Positions 11,417 to 21,583 of a DNA stretch of 64,000 bases are shown piece after piece (the first letter of the stretch is position 1; each line of letters opens with the position of its first letter). The notes below the pieces were generated by a model. It had not been told where the DNA came from. It ran no database searches and saw nothing but the letters and a program-made list of their open reading frames with translations. The position numbers and the translations under genes were made by a program. Source of the DNA: Grifola frondosa (Eukaryota; Basidiomycota; Agaricomycetes; Polyporales; Grifolaceae); assembly GCA_001683735.1 (NCBI GenBank), contig LUGG01000009.1, forward strand, positions 1,054,001-1,118,000. Direction: 5' to 3'.

Positions 11417-13119
11417 ATGTCCCTCTGGGTAGACAAGGTGTACTTTTACGTGTAAAATATCCATCAAACGCAGTTCTAACATTGTTCCCTTTTTCTGCGT
11501 ATTGCAGCACCGCCCACGCTCTCTCGATGAGCTGCACTACCACGAAGGTCTCTCTGCCCGCCTACGCGCACTCGTTAGTTCTCAGATGACGAAGCGTCCT
11601 GGCTGAATAGTGACACTCTCGTTTTCCTAGGCTGCGTCGGGGGACTTCCCGCATATGCTGTTCTATGGTCCATCAGGCGGAGGGAAGAAGACTCGAATTG
11701 AGTGCACGCTCCTGGAGCTTTTTGGAAAGGGGGTGGAGAAGGTGCGTGCATAGGGTCGTGTTTGAATATCGACGTGTATGCTGACATGAGCGGTATTGTC
11801 TGGTGCTACAGCTCAAGATCGACCAGAGGGTGTTCATGACACCATCAAGGCGCAAACTCGACGTCAATATCGTGCAGAGTAATTATCACATCGAGATCAC
11901 GCCAAGGTGTGTTCTATTGTCGCATGGAGATATTGGAGGGTATGAGCATAACACCCGACTCACAGCGAAGTTGGGACGTACGACCGTGTAGTCATCCAAG
12001 AGATCCTGAAAGAGATCGCACAAACACAACAGGTCGACCTCAGCGCAAAACAGCGCTTCAAAGGTTTGTCCTCACGCTTTCCCTCCTCTGCTACCCCTTC
12101 ATTCGCTAACCCCCGCCCACAGTGGTAGTGATCCACGAAGCGGACTCCCTCACGCGTGACGCGCAGGCGGCCCTGCGGCGCACGATGGAGAAGTACATGT
12201 CAAACATGCGCATCATCCTCTGTTCGAACAGCACGAGCAAGCTCATCGCGCCCATCCGCAGTCGCTGCCTTCTCATGCGCGTAGCCGCGCCCGACGCCGA
12301 CGAGGTGCGCCGCTCCTTTTCTTCCTTCCTACAATACTGACATGTGCGCTGGTGTGCAGATGCAGACGGTGCTGGACTACGTCGCGCGGCGCGAGGGCTT
12401 CGCCATCCCAGAGGACACCGCGCGCGAGATCGTGGCGGACGCGAACGGGAACCTGCGCAAGGCCCTGCTCGTCCTCGAGGCGCTCAAGATGCAAAAGTAC
12501 GTCAGCCCGCCTGCCCACCCGCATGCCCCGCACAACTGACCGCTTCGCGCGACTGCAGCACGGACTTGGAATCGAGCGCGCTGACGATCGCGAAGCCGGA
12601 CTGGGAGACGTACTGCTACAAGGTCGCGGACATGATCGTGCAGGAGCAGACTCCCGCACGCATCATGGAGGTGCGCGCGAAACTCTACGAGCTCCTCACG
12701 CACTGCATACCGGCGTCGGTCGTCATCAAGGTGCGCGTGCTCTTTCCTAGATGTCGCTGGGGGACCCTGTTTAGTGATCGTGCGTGTACAGACCATAGCG
12801 GACGGGGTCGTGGAGAAAGTGGACGAGAGCTTGAAGGCAGATATCATGCACTGGGCTGCCATTTATGCGAGTCTCGTCAATTTTTGTCTCGTTGCGTCTA
12901 CGGCTAACTCCGCTCGGACATGTCGATTTGCAGGAGGCGCGCATGCGGATAGGCAACAAGAAAATCTTCCACCTCGAGGCGTGGGTCGTCAAAGTGATGA
13001 GCCTGTACAAGGTGAGAGCCGCGCCTTCCCCGTAGTCGAGATGTATGCGATCTGACCATGTTCTCAACGGGCAGCACTTTTTCTATGGCATCGATATGGA
13101 TGGATTCGACGATTGCTGA
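11417..13119 (+). CDS. RFC5: Replication factor C small subunit (yeast Rfc5 / human RFC3 type)
   Basis: AAA+ subunit of the clamp loader that places PCNA on primed DNA. Eleven exons: 11417-11437 (21 nt), 11508-11573, 11631-11741, 11812-11906, 11966-12063, 12123-12304, 12360-12496, 12559-12730, 12792-12866, 12934-13011, 13075-13119. The start MSLWVDK|HRPRSLDELHYHEG is the classic family N-terminus. Then GDFPHMLFYGPSGGGKKTR (Walker A region), VVIHEADSLTRDAQAALRRTMEKYM, NMRIILCSNSTSKLI, PIRSRCL (arginine-finger SRC), NLRKALLVLEAL, IMEVRAKLYELLTHCIP and a C-terminal HFFYGIDMDGFDDC. The intron after 12866 begins GC (GCGAGT); only this donor keeps AAIY|EARMRIG in frame. No frame breaks. The name follows the yeast Rfc5 / human RFC3 correspondence. 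Confidence 0.95.
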
Positions 13120-13468
13120 GGCCGGTTCATGCTTTCATATATCTCCTGCATTGTATATTTATCATCAAGATGCATACAATATTGTATTTTTAATTGTTGG
13201 AACGCGACAGACAATATGTTGTTGTTGTTTTTGTTTAATGCGTACTATCGCTAATATGCTGCACAATCCGCTCGGCTCAGCAGTCACTTCGTCTTGCAAT
13301 ACATGATGCCCGCAAGTCCGACAGCGACAAACGATGATCATGAAGAAAATGGTATGAACGTCTCTGACTCCCCTAAAACAAATTACACCAATGTGTGGCA
13401 CTACTACACCACCCCCGAAAAAGCTGGATCCCTAACGTACACCCTCCAACAGCCATCTGAATCACGCA

Positions 13469-14843
13469 TCACATCTCTTCATCACTCCCACCCGCCTCAT
13501 CGGCGTCGTCTGCAATCCCACTCCCCCCATTCCACTCCCGCTCCCACAGCGGCACCCCGCGCTCGTCCAAAATTTTCGATGCAACGAGCAGCGCAGGATG
13601 CCCTTGAGTAAGGGCCCCGCGAGCAAACTCCAACCGCGCCATGAGCGCATGGTGGTCCGAAAGCAGCGCATTCACATAGTCTATCGCTATAAGCCCGTCA
13701 CTTCCATGAGCGCCAGCCACGACTCCCGAGCAAAGCACACTCACTCTTCTGCAGCACCACGTTCTCGCTGCGCGGCCCCGCGCGCCCGTCCGGCTTCTCC
13801 CCATCGTCGCCCTTACTCCGGCGCCTGCGCCCCCTCTCCCGGCCCTTCCCCCGCCCCTTCGCATCCACGCGCTCCTCCTCCATCTCCCGCTCCCGCTCGC
13901 GTTCTTCCTCCATGCGGATCGCCTCGCGCAACGCAGGGACAGCCTCACAGAGCGCCTCGTACCCGCGGCGTATATTTGCGCGCCGCTTCTGCTCCGACTG
14001 GATATGGTTCGCACGCTTCTGCGAGGGTGAGAGCAGCGCGGGCTTGCTCGGCGTCGGCTGCACAGACTTATCTTGCGGTGCGGTGGAGAGCGGGCGACGG
14101 GGCTTCGTGGCGGGTGCAGTGCGTGAGCGGCTCGGGGGAGACGAGGGGTGCGATGCCGGGGTTGGGGTGGGCCGCGGGCGCTTCGACGAGCTGGGATCCG
14201 ACGTGAGGGCGGATGGGAGGGGCCGCTTGGGGATGGAGGAGCTGGAGTGTTGGTGGAAGATGGACGTCGCTGAGTGCGGTGGCGTGCCGCTGTGGGCTCC
14301 TATATCGGGCGGGAGGCTTGTGGACAGAGGGGGGAGGGTGAATGCGGACGATGAGGCCGATGACGAGCTGAGCGAGCGGATCGGCGGGATGGGGGCATTG
14401 GCCTGGGACTGCGAGTATGCGGAAGAGAAGATGGACACCGTGGGCCTCGGCGGAGGCGGGATTGCTAGTCCATCAGCGGGTGGAGCGAATGGGTTCGAGA
14501 ACGAGCGTGACGACGGGCGGACGGTCGGGCTCAGTCCGTACTTCTGCTGGCCGCTCGCCAGCGGCGGCTCCGGGTTGAAGCTGGGCCAGAAGCTGGGCGC
14601 TGCGCTGGGCGTGCGCGCGGTGCTGGGTGCGGCGGGGCTCACGGTGTGGTTGGAGGATGCGCCGGTATCGAGGGACATGAGGTCCTTTGTGGCCTTTGTG
14701 AGGGCCTCCCTGCCCTGTGCGTGGGGGATCTGCTCTGCAAGCTGGGAGTTGACGGAGCCATCCCACTCGATTGAGCCTTCGAGGTCGACGGAGGAGAGGA
14801 AAGTGCTGAAAGCGAGGGACTCTGAAGGCGTGAGGAGAGACAT
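13469..14843 (-). CDS. Basic helix-loop-helix transcription factor
   Basis: Nuclear DNA-binding regulator. Two exons, 14843-13745 and 13686-13469. Residues 1-260 are Ser/Pro-rich and probably disordered. Around residue 270 lies the basic region KRANHIQSEQKRRANIRRGYEALCEAVPAL (His, Glu and Arg spaced as in E-box binders), followed by a long charged loop rich in Glu/Arg/Lys, then the second helix ENVVLQKTIDYVNALLSDH. The intron falls inside the second helix and splices K|TIDYV. The tail contains VPLWEREWN and an acidic end DEEM. The start at 14843 (MSLLTPSESLAFSTFLSSVD) is preferred over an in-frame upstream ATG at 14912, whose extension looks like 5' UTR. Close to fungal bHLH proteins of unknown target; it is convergent with the RFC gene. 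Confidence 0.88.
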
Positions 14844-16626
14844 CGATGGAGGCAGCCTGCGAGTTACAAATACCCCACCTTGTGATATTTTCCCCGCAAT
14901 CTTTCCCCACACTCGGCGCCACCCGCCGATCGCCGGCCGTCATCTCCGCAAAATGTCTCAAAAATTCTTAGTATTTCGTTTTCTGTGGGCTGGCTCACCT
15001 GCATATATATCTTAGATGCTCATGTGCACATCTACCCGTGTGTTGAAAGCTACGTTTCGTCGCATTCCGAACTGCATTCGACGAAATGGTCTAACAAACA
15101 TAGCGCCTGTCCATACGCTTCCAGGGCGGCTGGCGAACGGTGTCTCATTCGACAGATTGCCGGCTATCGAGCCTACACTCATATATGAAAGGCAAAATAG
15201 CCGCAGTGACCCTACACAAATTGCAACCGAACTTCTCGTCACTTACGGCGCGCCACGCCGGACAAACCATAAAGGTGGACACTCCCCAAATGACAGATGC
15301 CCACACCGACTCAACCAGGCGAAGCCGCCCGAGCACGACACACAGACTGCGTGACTCCCAGTGTATCCATCGCCAGGTCCATAATCGCGTCGCGCCCGAA
15401 CTCGAGATGCACAAAGCTAGCATCGCGCCCGTCCGGGTACAAAATCAGCGCACAGAACCATACATAGCGGGGTCAAACGCGCTGCTCACCGCCGACCAGC
15501 CGAGGCCACACCCGAACGTGTCATCCACGCGAAGCTAAGCGCACGCCTGCACAATCCAACACGTCAGCGCCGACTTAGCAGAAGAGGAGGGTTCTTTAAC
15601 AAAGAGCCAAGTCGCCTCATATGAGCGCAGGAGCGGGGACTCGGCGCGCACGCGTATTGCTGTTCACATCATGCCAGACTGCGCAGCCATCCACGAGCGC
15701 GTTCCATGGGCTCGTCGTCGCACGGGCCCAGATGTGCATGTCCGCGCGCAAAGACATGCCCCGCGGGCCTTGTGGTAGAGAGCCAGCTGCCCGGGCGGGA
15801 GAGCGACGTCGAGAGACCGAGCCCGCAATATCTGAAAGAAAGAAAAAAAGAAGAAAAAAAGCAGCCGGCACTTACATGTCTGCAGCGCCGCACTTGATAG
15901 AGACCGGGGATGAGTAACAGATGCCAGGCACCGACGGACGACCATGGCCATATGGGACGAGCGAGATAAGCACAAGGCTTGGACTGGCTTGGAACAACCA
16001 CAGGAACGCTTGCTGTCGGAAATTGTTCTCAGACGACCTCGCTGGAAGTCAGTCACCCGCGAGATGTCATGGTGACTGCGGTGCCAAGCCTGACTGCCCC
16101 AACGGGACCGCCCCGCGGACGAGTGAGCGCACACCCGCGACCTGCGAAACGAAACGGACCGCCATAAGTACACCGCAACCTTGCTCACCAAAACGCAAAC
16201 GCTGCCGCACACATTCGGAATCACGACTCGAGCCAGCAGGAATGGGCGGTCTATACTGGCAAGAAGTACTAGTCGGCAGCGCGACGCGGTGAACTAATGT
16301 ACAGGATGTGGCAAGCCAAGCAGTAACTGTATATGTACGAACTGGTGTTTACGCCCGGATTACGGCGCGGTGCGGGGGCAGCGGAGCGGAGGTATATGGA
16401 CGAATAGGAGCAGGACTACAATATGCGTGCGTGCGCACGCGCGCGGACGGGCGGGCGGAGAGGGGTAAACATTAGTGTGGCGGGGGACTCTAATGATGGC
16501 ATGCGGATGGTGCGAAAGCGAGTGCAAATGTCTTTGGCGGCGTGCGTCGCGATGCAATGTCCGTCGGGCGAGGGCGCGTGCCGGTGTTTTGTGGGGGGTG
16601 GTCGTCCGCCGGATGTCGGAGGGGCG
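14844..16626. other. Gene-poor interval
   Basis: Upstream DNA of the bHLH gene followed by about 1.5 kb with only scattered coding-like tracts. A pyrimidine-rich stretch on the minus strand at about 15835-15865 followed by AG looks like an acceptor, but the downstream frames are broken. Minus-strand DNA around 16080-16140 carries a QSGLAPQS-like reading reminiscent of the tracts near 9.9 and 11.1 kb. Probably decayed gene material. Confidence 0.4.
15311..15474 (-). other. Possible orphan coding exon
   Basis: A minus-strand open stretch reads YVWFCALILYPDGRDASFVH then LEFGRDAIMDLAMDTLGVTQ and ends at TGA 15313-15311. The amino-acid pattern looks protein-like, with alternating hydrophobic and charged residues, but no family was recognised and no convincing upstream exon or start was found. 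It may be the last exon of a decayed gene. Confidence 0.25.
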
Positions 16627-17282
16627 TCACCGCTTGGGCGCGAGGGTCGAGAGCGCAAGGCCCTGTGCGAGCTCGGCTTTCCACGACACGCGGCGCACTG
16701 CCTCGGCGTAGTCGACCCACTCGCGGCGGCGCTCCTTGCTCTCGAGCCATTCGTGGTCGAGGTGCGAGACGTCGAGCTCGTAAAAGTGGTAGGTCGAGGA
16801 GGCGGAGGGGATGGTGGTGACGAATCGGGTAATTTTGCCGCGCACGCCCGCTGCAAGGAAATAGCACAGGTAAGGCATGAGGAGACGGCGCAAGGAAAGG
16901 GGCATGTTAGGAAGGGGGACGGTGAACGGAGGGACAAAGGGTGAGACCTTCTTCCAAGGCTTCCCGTGAGGCTGCTGCTTCTAGCACCCCATCTGTTGGC
17001 TCCCATCCTCCTTTAGGTACTGATAGATGCGTTGCGTGCGACATGAATTACCGAGGAAAGACAAGTTAGTGCCAGCGAAAGATTTTGAAGGAGGAGAAAA
17101 AAATAGGAGGAAGGAAAAAACGAAAGATGGAGGTGGATGGAGAAAAAGGGATGGCATTGCAACTTACAGACCCAGTTATTTGACCTCTTCCTACTTGTGA
17201 CGACGAGAACTCTTCCGGCGGACCTGTCAATTGGGATTGCACAGCAGACGACGCGCGGTGTGGAGCGTCCCTTATTACTCAT
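16627..17282 (-). CDS. NUDIX hydrolase, diphosphoinositol polyphosphate phosphohydrolase type
   Basis: Likely hydrolyses diphosphoinositol polyphosphates and/or diadenosine polyphosphates (Aps1/DIPP family). Three exons: 17282-17168, 17019-16948, 16850-16627. Exon 1 gives RVVCCAIPIDRSAGRVLVVT and SRKRSNNWV; exon 2 gives LPKGGWEPTDG followed by AAASREALEE; exon 3 adds AGVRGKITRF, so the NUDIX core REALEEAG is assembled across the last intron. The spacing between GGWE and the RE core is one residue longer than usual in the family. The C-terminal part has YHFYELDVSHLDHEWLESKE and RREWVDYAEAVRRVSWKAEL, a segment conserved in fungal DIPP homologues. Total near 136 residues. The start at 17282 (MSNKGRSTPR) is the ATG nearest the domain. 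Confidence 0.88.
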
Positions 17283-18360
17283 CGCGGTATGGCAGTGGAG
17301 AGAGCCTAGTGGGAGAACGGAAGGAAGCTGCAAAAGGGGAGAGGATGAGGGGATGAGCAGAGAGTATGACGCGTGCGGAAAAACCTGGTGAAGAGCAAAA
17401 AGTATTTGCGCAGGTGATTGCCGTGCCGTACAGGGAGGACACGTAATGGGGTTGCGGGGAGTGCGCAGGTGCGTCTGGAGAAGATTTTGGAGCGTCGAGG
17501 AATGCGCAGGCTGTGGAAGAAATGTGAAACGGAAGGCGTGGTGGGAGCTGGAGAAGAGTGCGGCTCACAGGAGGTGACACTGAGGTGATGCGAGTTCTGC
17601 GGAGGCGAAGAGGGGAGAAGAGAGACACGAGAGGCACACGAGCGAAGAACTAGTGGCTGCCACTGGCTGGGAGAAAAGGGGGGATGACACAGTGGACGCG
17701 CAGACGACAGAGGAGAGACAACTGGCAGGAGGAGGGAGGGACGGCTCCTGTCTAATGTTCGTCGGGCGGTGGCTGAGACTTGCAGCGCTGAAGCACGCTG
17801 GGCCACGGTGAGCCAGGCCACCGCGAGCGACTGCGAGGCTTTGCCATCCCCGACCCGCCAATGACTTCACGCACGTTGTTCGCATTTCGGTCTCCTCGCT
17901 CTTCCGGTCCTGATCCCTCCGATTCTCTTCGGCATCGTGTCCGTTTCCATCTCCCACGTCTCCCCAGTCTCCCCTGATGCCATGTATCTTGCACATACTT
18001 GCTCATACTTACATGTACAGTGCAGCTACTTTCATGCAGCAAACGTTCTCTCACTCGCGAAGCCTTCGCGTCTTCTCAATCTCGATATGGCCAACGACAA
18101 TACATGGCCACGCTCAGATCCCTTTTAGACCTTTTAGACATTCCGTCATCAACTCAAATCCCACCGCACAATCACCAATCTATTCCAGAATCTCCTTCCC
18201 TAATCCCGTCTGATCTGCATCACCTCGTTGCGTACCTTAGGATCACTCGGATCCGCCCCCGCTGTCACGCCGCGCACAATTGAACGCGCTCCTACTCGTT
18301 CCACCTGAAATCACGTCAGAACATCCAACATCCCCGCCGAGCACACCGAGTCCGCAACAC
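17283..18360. other. Gene-free interval upstream of the NUDIX gene
   Basis: About 1.1 kb between the NUDIX start and the zinc transporter stop, both on the minus strand. Frames on both strands are low complexity (Ser/Pro/Arg) without family similarity or splice support. It should hold the NUDIX promoter and 5' UTR. Confidence 0.55.
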
Positions 18361-20480
18361 TCACGCGACCAGGAACATGCACGCCACTCCAACGAACATC
18401 GCTGCAAACTGCACACACCGCCGTCAGTCAGTCAGTCCGCGCCGCACGCCACCAAACCAAAATTCAAGATCACCTCGCGCAGCGCCTGCCACCCGCTCTT
18501 GCTCTCCTCCAGTAACCTGTCAACGCAAACGCCAGGCACTCAATCAACTCTCGCGCTACACGCAAACGTGCAGTCTGGACGTACGTCGGCAGCACCGCGA
18601 CGGCACCAATATACATGAACCCTCCTGCAACGAACGGGATCACCTGAGGCGAAAACGCACACCACCATCAGTCAACGTCATCCCAAGCGCGAACCAACTT
18701 ACAAGATCCGCGAGCTGCACAGTCGTCCCCAGGATGCCGGCCGCCTTTTGCTCGATGGCAGCGGCCAGGTTCCAGACTTGGCTCTCGATTTCTGCTGAAG
18801 CCGAAAGGTTACGAATCCCAATGCCCATGAACGTGCTACGGAATAGTCAGGCCGGACCATTAACACGCCACACCAAGAAGCAACTCGTATATAATCTTAC
18901 CCGACCTGGATAGTATGGGAAAGAGAATCAATGCGCGTCAGCGAGCTGTAATTAGATCTAATGACGAAAGAACAGAATACAGAAGCCATCATAAACAGCG
19001 GGGAGGCCGAAGATGGAAGAGAGAAGGACCAACACGCAGGATCACGCACAAAAGCACCAACGGCGGTCAGGAACTGCGACTGCATCGCCTGCTTCTTCGT
19101 GAATCCGCTCCGCACGAGTATCGAGTAGTCCGCGATCTCGTGTGGAATCTCGTGCGCGAAGCACGCCAGCGTCGTCGTCGCGCCGATCAGCGGCGAGGAA
19201 TAAAACGACGCGGCCATCCTGCGGGTCAACAGTCAGCGGGCGCGCGCGGCAGGCGCGCAGGCGGGACGCACGCAAGGCCATCTGTGCTGCACGGAACACT
19301 CCACGTCAGACAAGGACTAAGAACGCACAGCGGAGAGCGCTCACATGTTGTGCACAAAGTCTCCGAATAAGTTGAGGTAGGCGGACAGCTTCGATGGCTG
19401 CTTCACCGACGCGTGCTCTGTGGGATCCGTGGTATCATGTGCATCAGACTTGTCTGCGCTGCGTGATTTAAGCCCATTTGCGGATGGGGAGGGCGCCAAC
19501 GCAGTCGAGTGCCCGTTTGCGGTGGGCGTCGCATCGTGCGCATGTCCGTGCGCGTGCGTGTGTCCCGCGTGCGCGTCCTCGCTGCCGAGCACTCGCAGCG
19601 TCTTCTCCATAATAAAGAATGACGCGAAGCCGACGAAGATGCCCAGCCTAGCGATACGAGGTCAGAGGCTTCCCCGTCTAAAATAAGAGGACCGCACCCG
19701 ACCAAGATGTTCCGCTTCTCTTCGACCATGACAAAGTGCACGCCCCCGTCCTGGTGCTCGCCCATGAACGAGTGCGGGACGAGGTGCAGGAACACGTCCG
19801 AGAGAAGGCCGCCGGTCTGCCGCAGCGTCAGCGTCTGAAGCGCAGCATGAGAGGGAGAAACCGCAGGCGCGCACCGCGAAGGCCGTCATGGTGTTCAGCG
19901 TGTTAGGGTTGATTTGCGCGGGATGAATGCGAGGATAAAGTTCGGGACGCTGCGCGCATTGCGCGTGCGGTATCAGCTTCGGAGAGCCCCTCCAGTGCAC
20001 AACGGGGGAGATACGTACGAGCTAATGTAAAATGTCCCAAGCACTATCCATACCATTAACAGTCAGTCAGCCAGCACAGTATATGACGCATCCGTCTGCA
20101 AGCCAAAGACAGGAGACGCACCGGAGTTCCAGCCAGGACCAAACGGAAACAGCCACGCAAAGACCTGCCGCATGACGGGCGACTGCGCCGCCTCCAGCTC
20201 TGCCTTCAGCGCGCCCAGCTGCCCTACGGGGCACATCGCTGCACGTCTGCGTCCTACAGCAACGACGTGCACCCAGGAGAGCGGAAACTCGTCAGCAGCT
20301 GCTTCGCACCCCCACACGTGCGCACGCCAATTCAGTCCGCGGCTCGGGACGTGTACTCACCGAGACCACCAAGGGAACTTTCTCGGCGCCCCCGGCGACG
20401 GAGGTTCCCACCACGGTACAGGCCGCGAAGGCGAGGGAGAGGAGGAGGAGGAGCCGGCGGCGTGTGTGTGAGGAGGGCAT
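18361..20480 (-). CDS. ZIP family zinc transporter, YKE4 / SLC39A7-like
   Basis: Membrane zinc transporter expected in the ER or another internal membrane. Exons read: 20480-20361 (signal peptide, MPSSHTRRRLLLLLSLAFAA), a second N-terminal segment ending at 20122 (ALKAELEAAQSPVMRQVF, LFPFGPGWNS), 20043-20019, 19949-19875, 19816-19698, 19647-19345, 19286-19272 (15 nt), 19218-19050, 18905-18901 (5 nt), 18835-18703, 18643-18585, 18516-18474, 18408-18361. ZIP hallmarks: VPHSFMGEHQDGG, a His-rich cytosolic loop (GHTHAHGHAHD), HNITDGLAMAASF (HNxxD metal motif), CFAHEIPHEIADYSILV (HExPHE motif), then IPFVAGGFMYIGAVAVLP. Two problems: the exon 1 to exon 2 phase needs an extra small exon or an indel, and exon 19949-19875 is one nucleotide short at the GGG run 19920-19922, before INPNTLNTMTAFA. 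Confidence 0.9.
18901..18905 (-). other. 5-nt microexon GTCGG of the zinc transporter
   Basis: The five bases are flanked by CCATACTATCCAG on the 5' side and GTAAGATTAT on the 3' side in the minus strand, a strong acceptor and a strong donor. Splicing TTT|GTCGG|CACGTTC yields AFVGTFMGIGI, the conserved continuation of the ZIP helix. Without it the frame between exons 19218-19050 and 18835-18703 does not hold. Confidence 0.75.
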
Positions 20481-20625
20481 GGTTGAGTTCAGTACTTGCG
20501 GATTCGGTGGCAGGCTGCGGCGCTGCTATGCTGCCAGCATGGGCGCTTGTTTCTTACCGAAACGCGTTGTGCGGGCGCCTCAGCCACCGCGCCTGTCGCG
20601 TGTGGCTTGGACGACGGTGACGAAG
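20481..20625. promoter_or_regulatory. Short divergent promoter between ZIP and HD-domain genes
   Basis: Only 145 bp separate the zinc transporter ATG (minus strand, 20480) from the HD-domain ATG (plus strand, 20626), so both promoters must overlap here or in 5' UTRs. No TATA box or known zinc-response element was recognised. Confidence 0.6.
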
Positions 20626-21583
20626 ATGACCGCGTATCCCACTCCTCAGGAGGCCGCTGTCGTCCGAGATGCGGAAAAGCTCATGGTTGAGACCATGGCG
20701 AGGTATGACCCGTCGCATGACGCCTACCACGGTCAGTCGCGTCTCCGATCACTTCAACCGCGACTGACACAAGTCCATTCCAGTCCAGCGCGTGAGGAAA
20801 ACCGCGCTTCATCTTGCCCGCGTGTTTTCCACGTCCATATCCGCCCGGGGCCGCCCCGACCTCCTCACCGTCGAGCTCGCGGCGCTCCTGCACGACGTAT
20901 TGGACAAGAAGTACGTCTCCGCGGCGGAGGCGGCGGATCCGTACGCGTTCTTCCTCCCGTTCTTCACGTCTGCGGCGGACGCGCACGGACTGGACCTCGT
21001 CCGCGATGGCCGCGCCCGCGCGATCACACGCATCGTGGAGAACGTGTCGTGGAGCACCGAGACGCGCCTGCGCGAGGCGGACCTGCTCGACGACTGGCAC
21101 CGCGAGTGTGTCGAGCTGCATTGTGTGCAGGATGCTGACAGGCTCGACGCGATAGGCGCATTCGGTGAGTTTTTGTTTTTGTCATCTCGTTTTGCTGGAG
21201 GTTGAGTGTGAGATGATGTTGTGGTGCAATTTAGGTATATTGCGCTGTGCGGCGTATAGCGCGGTGACGAATCGGTGCGTGCTTGCGGTCGTTGATACGG
21301 GCGTGGTCTCATCTTTTGTGTCTATGTTAGTGCGCTGTACGTTCCGACGGACGATGCGGCATATGCATCGTGTGCGATTGAGCATTTCCATGACAAGTTG
21401 TTGCATATTCGAGAAAGACTGAAAACTGAACCAGGAAAGCAACTCGCAGAGAAGCGGCACAATCTAGTATGCATATTTTCGATTCTAAGATTCTACGGTT
21501 ATTTATTTACCTGATGCTAACGTGTTCTCCAGATGCTGAACTTCCTTCGTGCCGTTGACGAGGAGTATAATCTCGAAGAGTGA
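20626..21583 (+). CDS. HD-domain metal-dependent phosphohydrolase
   Basis: Predicted soluble HD-superfamily phosphohydrolase; substrate unknown, probably a nucleotide. Exons 20626-20731, 20784-21164, 21235-21274, 21331-21466, 21533-21583. Motifs: AYHVQRVRKTALHLA (first His), LAALLHDVLDKKY (the paired His-Asp that names the fold) and CVQDADRLDAIGAFGILR (distal Asp). The C-terminal exons read ASCAIEHFHDKLLHIRERLK, AEKRHNLMLNFLRAVDEEYN and end LEE. This arrangement matches the YpgQ/YedJ-like branch of HD proteins found in bacteria and fungi. About 237 residues. The ATG at 20626 precedes a short leader TAYPTPQEAAVVRDAEKLM; an upstream ATG at 20480 is in poor context. No anomaly seen. Confidence 0.85.

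Noticed and set aside
13912..15015. 367-codon plus-strand open frame
   Set aside because: Antisense to the bHLH gene's large exon; composition mirrors its Ser/Pro-rich coding strand and no domain is visible.
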